Assembly (NCBI GenBank): GCA_903893335.1
Contig: CAITLX010000470.1
Location: forward strand, 1 to 20,140
Direction of reading: 5' to 3'
From: an uncultured delta proteobacterium
GTDB lineage: Bacteria; Myxococcota_A; Polyangia; Polyangiales; Polyangiaceae
Length of the DNA: 20,140 nucleotides
A model generated the notes under the pieces. It was not told the DNA's origin. It did not search any database and worked only from the letters and a program-made list of their open reading frames with translations. Positions 15,677-20,140 of the stretch are shown one piece after another. Each line of letters begins with the position of its first letter. The first letter of the stretch is position 1. The position numbers were made by a program, and so were the translations under genes.

Positions 15677-16658
15677 GCTTGGGGTGCGACTCGAGGAAGC
15701 CCCACACGCGCTCGGCGAAGTCGGGCGCGAAGCTCGGCACGTGGCCCGCGCCGCGCACCGTCCACAGCTCGGCCGCGCCGCCGGGCTGGCAGTTGCCGTG
15801 GCGAGCTACGGTCGTCTCGGCCCCCGCGAGCGACGGGGCCAGGTCGAGGTCGGGCGCCACCGCGTCGAGCGCCGCGTCGCAGCCGTCGAGCGTGGCCCAC
15901 GTGGCCACCGTCTGCGCCGCGCTGGGGTAGAGCCCGATGGGGGCCGCGCCGCCGTCGGCGAGATCGCCGCCGATGGAGCCGCCCTCGTACGCGACCATCG
16001 CGTCCGCGTCGCCGTGGATCTGCAGCACGCTCACCGGCTCGGTCGGCGTGCAGCGGCTCGCGTCGCTCCAGACCGCGCCCGCCAGGCTCACGATCGCCGC
16101 GATCTGGTCGGCCTTGTCGCACGCGAGGCGGTGCGACATGAAGCCGCCGTTGGAGTGGCCGACGAAGTAGACGCGCTTGGAGTCGATCGCGTAGGCGGCC
16201 TTCACGTCGCGCACGAGGCCCGAGAGGTACGCGACGTCGTCCACGGGGACCGCGCCGAAGTTGCAGCACGCGTTGGTGGCGTTCCAGAAGAGCTTGCCGG
16301 TCGAGTCGAGCGTGCCGTCGGGCGCCGCGAAGACGAAGCCGTGCGCGTCGGCGATCTTCGAGAGGCCGAAGTAGAGGTCCTGGATCTTGCCCGAGGCGCC
16401 GTAGCCGTGGAGCAGGATGACGAGCGGCGCGGGGTGCGCGGCGTCGTAGCCCTTCGGGATGCGCACCTGCGTCGGGCGGTCGCCGCCGAACGTGGCGTCG
16501 GTGGGCGCGTCGGTGGGCGAAGTGTCGGCCGCGACGTCGGCGGCGCCCAGCCCCGCGTCGTCGCCCGGTGCGGCGGTGGCGGAGTCGCTCGACGAGCAGC
16601 CGTTCGCGACGAGCAGGAGAACGGCGACGCCGAGGAGGGGGGTGCGCATGCGCGCCAT
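15672..16658 (-). CDS. Secreted lipoprotein esterase, PHB-depolymerase/LpqC family
   Basis: An alpha/beta-hydrolase of 328 residues, probably lipid-anchored outside the cytoplasmic membrane. The signal peptide (1-20) ends in Cys21 (VANGC), and an Asp/Ala/Thr-rich linker runs to about 60. The catalytic domain shows the oxyanion loop LLHGYG (82-87), the nucleophile S169 in GHSNGG, a likely acid at D217 or D219 (IHGDAD) and H306 (GAGHVPS). The cysteine pair CC (131-132) follows family custom. The likely substrate is an ester of an aromatic acid or short polyester; not determinable here. ATG 16649 (MRTPLL) is an equally good start. A TTG at 16685 is unlikely because it would put an Arg-rich stretch before the signal peptide. 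Confidence 0.88.
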   Translation of the reverse strand: MARMRTPLLGVAVLLLVANGCSSSDSATAAPGDDAGLGAADVAADTSPTDAPTDATFGGDRPTQVRIPKGYDAAHPAPLVILLHGYGASGKIQDLYFGLSKIADAHGFVFAAPDGTLDSTGKLFWNATNACCNFGAVPVDDVAYLSGLVRDVKAAYAIDSKRVYFVGHSNGGFMSHRLACDKADQIAAIVSLAGAVWSDASRCTPTEPVSVLQIHGDADAMVAYEGGSIGGDLADGGAAPIGLYPSAAQTVATWATLDGCDAALDAVAPDLDLAPSLAGAETTVARHGNCQPGGAAELWTVRGAGHVPSFAPDFAERVWGFLESHPKP

Positions 16659-16685
16659 GGCACCCCGACGCGCGCCGCGCGTCAA
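16657..16685 (-). promoter_or_regulatory. Possible promoter of the esterase gene
   Basis: TTGACG (16680-16685), 17-nt spacer and TGCCAT (16657-16662), with ATG 16649 7 nt further on. This is the same geometry as the trmO promoter, but the -10 lacks the key A. If real, ATG 16649 is the start. Confidence 0.25.
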
Positions 16686-16698
16686 CCGACCGAGCGGC

Positions 16699-17646
16699 TC
16701 AGGGGGCCGTGTAGAACGCGGCGAGCTGCGCGGTGCCCGAGGAGACGACCGTGAGCCCGCTCGCGAGCTCGCGCTCGGCCGCGCTGTCGATGACGAGGTT
16801 GGCGAAGGGCATCTCCGTGCCGAGCTCGCCGATGGCGCGCCCCTGCACCGCCGCGCCGGTCGCGAGCACCGAGAGGCGGCCGCCGCGGCGCATCGGCTCG
16901 CTGAACTTCACCGTCTCGGTCTGGCCGCGCACGAGGTCGAGCGGCGTCGCGGCCTCGGTGCGGCGCACGTCGCGCACCAGGTAGTACGCGCGCGCGTTCG
17001 CGCTGAGCGTCGAGCCGATGAACCCGCGGCCGAACTCGTCGCTGCGCGTGAAGGTCACGTCCTGATCGAGCAGCATGTCGTCCTCCTCGGCGCGCAGCGC
17101 CGCGAGGATCGCCGTGCGCACCGGCCCGACGACGCGCGCGGCGCCTCCGGGGCCCGAGCGCGGCAGCGCGGCGAGCGCCTCGAGCCCCGCGCGCAGCCCC
17201 GCGGGGAGATCGGCCGGCGCGCGGTCGTCGTCGTACAGCGCGAGGCGGACGGTCGCGTGCGTGATCGCGTCGTCGGGCGCGATGACCGCGAGCAGCGGCG
17301 GGCGCGCGAGCCAGCGCCCGTCCATCCACTCCTTCGACCCGACCTTGCGCGGCGGCTCGCCCGTCGGGAGCCCGGCGAGCGCGTCCCACGACGACACGCC
17401 CGAGGCGTCGAGCAGCGTGGGGATCGACCACCAGTAGACCTCGCCCTTGCCCACGATGTCGGTGTCGTCGACGACGAAGGCCGCGAGCAGGTGCACCGCG
17501 AGGTGGCTGCGCGCGCCCTCGAGCTGCGCCATGAGCGCGCCGCGCGTCGCGTCGGCCGCGCGCACGCCGAGCCGCTTGGCCAGCTCGGCATCGAGGCCGA
17601 GGCGGCTGGTGTCCGAGAGCGTCTTGGCGAGGTGGGCGAGCGGCAT
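16699..17646 (-). CDS. Conserved-looking hypothetical protein
   Basis: 315 residues, unrecognised. There is no signal peptide, no membrane helix and no cysteine motif. It opens MPLAHLAKTLSDTSRLGLDAELAKRLG. The middle (about 45-120) contains hydrophobic and aromatic blocks (AVHLLAAFVVDD, EVYWWSIPTLLD) and KEWMDGRWLARPPLLAVIAPDD. The C-terminal half is beta-rich (DQDVTFTRSDEFGRGFIGSTLSANARAYYLVRDVRR and ETVKFSEPMRRGGRLSVL). Coding is supported by length, strong G/C third-position use and lack of a better frame. ATG 17646 follows a TATCGG box by 6 nt; a TTG six codons upstream is the alternative. It lies 40 bp before the esterase gene. No function is proposed. Confidence 0.75.
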   Translation of the reverse strand: MPLAHLAKTLSDTSRLGLDAELAKRLGVRAADATRGALMAQLEGARSHLAVHLLAAFVVDDTDIVGKGEVYWWSIPTLLDASGVSSWDALAGLPTGEPPRKVGSKEWMDGRWLARPPLLAVIAPDDAITHATVRLALYDDDRAPADLPAGLRAGLEALAALPRSGPGGAARVVGPVRTAILAALRAEEDDMLLDQDVTFTRSDEFGRGFIGSTLSANARAYYLVRDVRRTEAATPLDLVRGQTETVKFSEPMRRGGRLSVLATGAAVQGRAIGELGTEMPFANLVIDSAAERELASGLTVVSSGTAQLAAFYTAP

Positions 17647-17714
17647 GCCCGACCGATACCGCAAAGGTCCGAGCGCCGCGAGAGGGGTCGTCGCCCCCCT
17701 GCGCGGGCGTTGGC

Positions 17715-17786
17715 CTCAGATCCGGGCGATCGCGTCTTTCACGACCGGGGCTCAGATCCGGGCGATCGCATCTTTCATGGCCTGGA
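17715..17786. repeat. 36-bp direct duplication of the aminotransferase gene tail
   Basis: Two adjacent 36-bp copies (17715-17750 and 17751-17786) differ at five positions. The second copy in the window is the true 3' end of the gene (MKDAIARI and stop). The other, downstream of the stop, still reads VKDAIARI and stop in the same frame. Confidence 0.85.
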
Positions 17787-18948
17787 TGCCGGCGTCGATC
17801 GTCTCGAGCGACGAGGCGAACGAGAAGCGGATGTAGCCGGGCGCGCCGAAGGGCGTGCCGGGCACGGCGGCGACCTTCGCGGCGTCGAGCAGCCAGAGCG
17901 CGACGCGCTCGTCGGTGCCGAGCCTCTCGCCGCCGGGCGCCAGGTCGCACAGGCCGCGCACGTCGGCGAAGGCGTAGAACGCCCCCTCGGGCATGCGGCA
18001 CTTCACGCCGGGCACCGAGCGCAGCCCCTCGACCATGCGCACGCGGCGCTCGGCGAAGACCTTGCGCATCGCCACGAGGTCGTCGCGCGGGCCGAGCAGC
18101 GCGGCGACCGCGGCCTCCTGCGCGACGGCGGTCGGGTTGGTCGTGCTCTGCCCCTGGATGACGTCGATCGCCTTGGCGACCGCGACCGGCGTGATGCTCC
18201 AGCCGATGCGCCACCCCGTCATCGCGTACGTCTTGGAGACGCCGTCGACGATGATGAGCCGGTCGCGAAGCTCGGGCGCGACGACGGCCATCGAGACGGG
18301 CTGGAACCCGTCGTAGACGAGGTCGGCGTAGATCTCGTCGCAGATGACGTACGCGTCGGTCTTGGCCAGCACCTTCGCGAGCGCCTCGAGCCGCTCGCGC
18401 GGGTAGGCCGAGCCGGTCGGGTTCGACGGCGTGCAGAGGATGACCGCCTTGGTGCGCGGCGTGATCTTCGAGGCGAGCTCCTCGGGGGTGAGCAGCCAGC
18501 CGTCCTCCTCGCGCGTCGCGGCGATGACGGGCGTCGCGCCGACGAGCCGCACCTGCTCGGGGTAGCTGACCCAGTACGGCGCGGGGATGATGACCTCGTC
18601 GCCGGGCTCGTAGAGCGCGAGCGCGAGGTTGAAGAGCGCGTGCTTCGCGCCGACCGAGACGACGATCTGCTCGGGCTTGGGCTCCCAGCCGCGATCGCGC
18701 GCGGTGGCGGCGCAGATGGCCTTCTTCAGCGCCGCGGTGCCGGTGACCGCCGTGTAGTGCGACGCGCCCGCGTCGATGGCGCGCTTGGCCGCGTCGCGGA
18801 TGAGCTGCGGGGTGTGGAAGTCGGGCTCGCCGACGCCGAACGCGAAGACGCGGTGCCCCTCCTCGCGCAGCTTGGCGGCGCGGGCGGACATGGCGAGCGT
18901 GGCGCTCGGGGCGACGGCGGAGAGGCGAGAGGCGAGCGTGGTAGGCAC
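17752..18948 (-). CDS. Aspartate/aromatic aminotransferase, class I (AAT subgroup Ib)
   Basis: Pyridoxal-phosphate enzyme of 398 residues that moves an amino group between aspartate (or a related amino acid) and 2-oxoglutarate. Key residues are visible: the substrate loop GVGEPDF (38-44), N176 in CTPSNPTG, D204 and Y207 in CDEIYADL, the Schiff-base K239 in VDGVSKTYAMTGWRIGW, and R374 in GYIRFSF, which binds the alpha-carboxylate. The length and motifs fit the Ib branch; specificity for aspartate, prephenate or another acid cannot be told. GTG 18948 follows a TAAGAC box by 7 nt with no Shine-Dalgarno, so a leaderless start is likely. The 3' end is duplicated just after the stop. Confidence 0.92.
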   Translation of the reverse strand: MPTTLASRLSAVAPSATLAMSARAAKLREEGHRVFAFGVGEPDFHTPQLIRDAAKRAIDAGASHYTAVTGTAALKKAICAATARDRGWEPKPEQIVVSVGAKHALFNLALALYEPGDEVIIPAPYWVSYPEQVRLVGATPVIAATREEDGWLLTPEELASKITPRTKAVILCTPSNPTGSAYPRERLEALAKVLAKTDAYVICDEIYADLVYDGFQPVSMAVVAPELRDRLIIVDGVSKTYAMTGWRIGWSITPVAVAKAIDVIQGQSTTNPTAVAQEAAVAALLGPRDDLVAMRKVFAERRVRMVEGLRSVPGVKCRMPEGAFYAFADVRGLCDLAPGGERLGTDERVALWLLDAAKVAAVPGTPFGAPGYIRFSFASSLETIDAGIQAMKDAIARI

Positions 18949-18955
18949 GGCTGGC

Positions 18956-18985
18956 GTCTTAGCGCGCCTGCCGGTCGGGAGTCAG
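18956..18985 (-). promoter_or_regulatory. Putative aminotransferase promoter (leaderless)
   Basis: CTGACT (18980-18985), 18-nt spacer, TAAGAC (18956-18961), then 7 nt to GTG 18948. The -35 box lies in a diverged copy of the neighbouring 29-bp repeat. Confidence 0.45.
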
Positions 18986-18987
18986 GC

Positions 18988-19045
18988 TCTCTTTTCCGTC
19001 TCGCCGGGAGTCCGACCCGTTTCGCCGTCTCGCCGGGAGTCCGAC
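18988..19045. repeat. 29-bp tandem repeat upstream of the aminotransferase gene
   Basis: Two adjacent 29-bp units (18988-19016 and 19017-19045) share their last 21 bp exactly. A third, strongly diverged unit (18959-18987) keeps only a CGGGAGTC block. Unit length equals that of the tatA tail repeat next to it, but the sequence is different. Confidence 0.75.
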
Positions 19046-19053
19046 GGGAGCCA

Positions 19054-19140
19054 GGCAGACCTCAGACGTGCTTCTCGGCCTCGGCAGACCTCAGACGTGC
19101 TTCTCGGCCTCGGCAGACCTCAGACGTGCTTCTCGGCCTC
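19054..19140. repeat. Three perfect 29-bp copies of the tatA tail
   Basis: Units at 19054-19082, 19083-19111 and 19112-19140 are identical. The last is the true tatA 3' end (EAEKHV and TGA plus 8 nt). As 29 is not a multiple of 3, the stops at 19062, 19091 and 19120 fall in all three minus-strand frames. Confidence 0.92.
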
Positions 19141-19380
19141 GGAGGGCGTCGTGGCAGCGGCGGGCTTGCGCTCGGCCGGCTCGAGCTGAGCGGCGATCTC
19201 GGTGCGCTTGGGGGCGCCCGGGGGGGGCGGCTCGGGCTCGTCGCCCTCGCGCATGCCCTTCTTGAAGTTCTTGATGCCCTCGCCAAGGCCGCGCCCGACG
19301 TCGGCGATGCGCGTGCCGCCGAAGAGCAAGACCGCGAGGCCGACGATCAGGAGGATTTCACTGAAGCCGAGACGTCCCAT
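19120..19380 (-). CDS. tatA: Twin-arginine translocase subunit TatA (TatA/E family)
   Basis: 86-residue component of the Tat pathway, which exports folded proteins across the inner membrane. It has the short N-terminal membrane helix (about 5-20) with the conserved Glu8 (FSEILLI), the FGG hinge (20-22) and the amphipathic helix (24-44, TRIADVGRGLGEGIKNFKKGM) that lines the pore. A low-complexity Pro/Glu/Lys tail ends in EAEKHV. ATG 19380 has a GGGAG site 5 nt upstream. TatA rather than TatB is favoured by size and the KKGM-type end of the helix. No tatB or tatC is in the window. The last 20 or so bases of the gene belong to a triple repeat. Confidence 0.93.
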   Translation of the reverse strand: MGRLGFSEILLIVGLAVLLFGGTRIADVGRGLGEGIKNFKKGMREGDEPEPPPPGAPKRTEIAAQLEPAERKPAAATTPSEAEKHV

Positions 19381-19419
19381 GAAAGCTCCCTCGGCGCCGA
19401 CCGGCGCACAACCAGCGAT

Positions 19420-19448
19420 CGGGTACCACCTGGCCGACGGTGCCGCAA
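19420..19448 (-). promoter_or_regulatory. Possible tatA promoter
   Basis: TTGCGG (19443-19448), 17-nt spacer, TACCCG (19420-19425). It would give a leader of about 30 nt with a small G/C hairpin (19394-19407) before the ribosome binding site. Confidence 0.35.
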
Positions 19449-19450
19449 CC

Positions 19451-19567
19451 TCACGCGCCGCGCCTGCGGCTCGCGAGCAGCAGCAGCGCGAGCAGCACGA
19501 CGGCGACGAACGCGCCCCCGTCGGCGACGCGGCCCACGCCGATCGGCTCGAACGCGAGGAGCGTCAT
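19451..19567 (-). CDS. Small one-helix membrane peptide (38 residues)
   Basis: Its ATG 19567 overlaps the stop of the upstream membrane-protein gene by ATGA. The peptide is MTLLAFEPIGVGRVADGG, then a hydrophobic helix (about 19-32, FVAVVLLALLLLAS), then a basic end RRRGA that fits a cytoplasmic C-terminus. Codons are strongly G/C-ending. The overlap, the membrane design and the positive-inside tail support a real gene, perhaps an accessory subunit of the protein encoded before it. No family is recognised. Confidence 0.55.
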   Translation of the reverse strand: MTLLAFEPIGVGRVADGGAFVAVVLLALLLLASRRRGA

Positions 19568-20140
19568 CGCAACCACCGGGCGCGTAGCATGGCGTGCGCG
19601 CGGGCCGCAACGGCGGCGAGCAGCGTCGCCGCGACGGCCGCGAGCGGCACCAGCAGGTAGAGCCTCGGCGCGGCGTCGGCTCGCTCGAGCGCCCCGAGCA
19701 CGGCGAGCGCCGACAGCGGCCCGCACGCGCCGAGCACGACCGCACCCGGCCTGCCGCGCGGCGCGCCCGCGAGCACGGTGGTCGCCGCGACGAGAGCGCA
19801 TGAGATGGCCGCCAGCGCGAGCAACCCGGCGCGCGCCAGCGGGTCGAGCGTGGACGCGCGCGCCCAGGGCGCGAGGCCGCGCACCGTCACGGCCCCGAGG
19901 TGCGCGCGCACCGGGATCGCAGCGGTGACCTCGGCGCGCACGTCCGAGAGCTCGGCCGAGCGCAGGTCGTCGGCCATCGACGCCGACCTCGCCGTGAACG
20001 CGACCGGCGACCCCGGCAGGCGCCCCGCGAGCCGCGGCGCGGCGGGGGGGTCGCACAGCCAGGTGAGGCCGACGAGCGGCACGTCGACCACGCGCCGCGA
20101 CGTCGAGGCCGCGCACGCGACGCGCGCCTGCTCGACGAGC
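19564..20140 (-). CDS. C-terminal part of a membrane protein, cut by the window edge
   Basis: The frame is open to base 20140, giving at least 191 residues; the N-terminus lies outside. The first 110 or so visible residues look soluble (RRVVDVPLVGLTWLCDPP, then an Ala/Arg-rich region). Three hydrophobic segments follow near the end (GLLALAAISCALVAATTVLAG, GAVVLGACGPLSALAVLGAL, LYLLVPLAAVAATLLAAVAA). A soluble domain followed by three C-terminal helices recalls LptF/LptG-type permeases, but no signature is certain, so the function stays open. GTG 20091 is an internal possible start if the gene is shorter. It overlaps the 38-residue gene by 4 nt. Confidence 0.6.
   Translation of the reverse strand, partial: LVEQARVACAASTSRRVVDVPLVGLTWLCDPPAAPRLAGRLPGSPVAFTARSASMADDLRSAELSDVRAEVTAAIPVRAHLGAVTVRGLAPWARASTLDPLARAGLLALAAISCALVAATTVLAGAPRGRPGAVVLGACGPLSALAVLGALERADAAPRLYLLVPLAAVAATLLAAVAARAHAMLRARWLR

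Noticed and set aside
12742..15930. Very long open frame (1062 codons, plus strand) across xthA, the DUF962-type gene and helD
   Set aside because: It is almost only Arg, Ala, Gly and Pro, typical of out-of-frame reading of high-GC DNA, and it conflicts with three genes with clear motifs.
18959..19140. 29-bp repeats resembling a CRISPR array
   Set aside because: Units abut directly with no spacers, two unrelated repeat sequences are involved, and one is the coding tail of tatA. No cas genes are seen.
16459..19587. Long open frame (1042 codons, plus strand) opposite the esterase, aminotransferase and tatA
   Set aside because: Antisense shadow of well-supported genes, with composition bias and no motif.

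Overview
The window is 20,140 bases of very GC-rich DNA, densely packed with protein-coding genes. I see no rRNA, tRNA, insertion sequence or CRISPR array. The best guess for the source is a myxobacterium-like organism (Myxococcota, probably Polyangia). This is inferred from base composition, two lipoproteins with Asp/Ala-rich linkers, an FHA-GGDEF fusion, two PilT-type ATPases side by side and large uncharacterised Pro-rich proteins; it is not proven.

Layout, left to right: an FHA-GGDEF diguanylate cyclase (-); a MATE exporter (+); a glutamate-cysteine ligase (-) and the tRNA methyltransferase TrmO (-); an arfB-type ribosome rescue hydrolase overlapping a Cys-cluster protein (+); a pair of PilT-family retraction ATPases (-) joined by a repeat-built 27-codon mini-ORF; a large Pro-rich, helical-repeat-like protein (+) divergent from the pair; a lipoprotein (+); exonuclease III and an Mpo1/DUF962-type membrane protein (-); a HelD-like helicase/ATPase (+). 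From 15.7 kb to the end everything is on the minus strand: a PHB-depolymerase-like lipoprotein esterase, an unknown 315-aa protein, a class I aminotransferase, TatA, a 38-aa one-helix membrane peptide, and the C-terminal part of a membrane protein that runs off the window.

Most genes are housekeeping. The signals worth attention lie in the gaps. First, at four loci the last bases of a gene, including its stop codon, are tandemly duplicated just downstream (units of 27, 35, 36 and 29 bp). At tatA three perfect 29-bp copies place the same stop in all three frames. At the PilT pair the duplication creates a mini-ORF that overlaps both neighbours by ATGA. Second, several genes have a sigma70-like promoter whose -10 box ends only 6-7 nt before the start codon, which implies leaderless mRNAs and fixes several start sites. 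Two such promoters, back to back between the PilT-like pair and the Pro-rich protein, share one -35 box. Third, convergent genes at 5.8 kb end inside a perfect 22-bp palindrome that contains both stop codons.

Gene functions are assigned from recognised motifs only; no database search was run.
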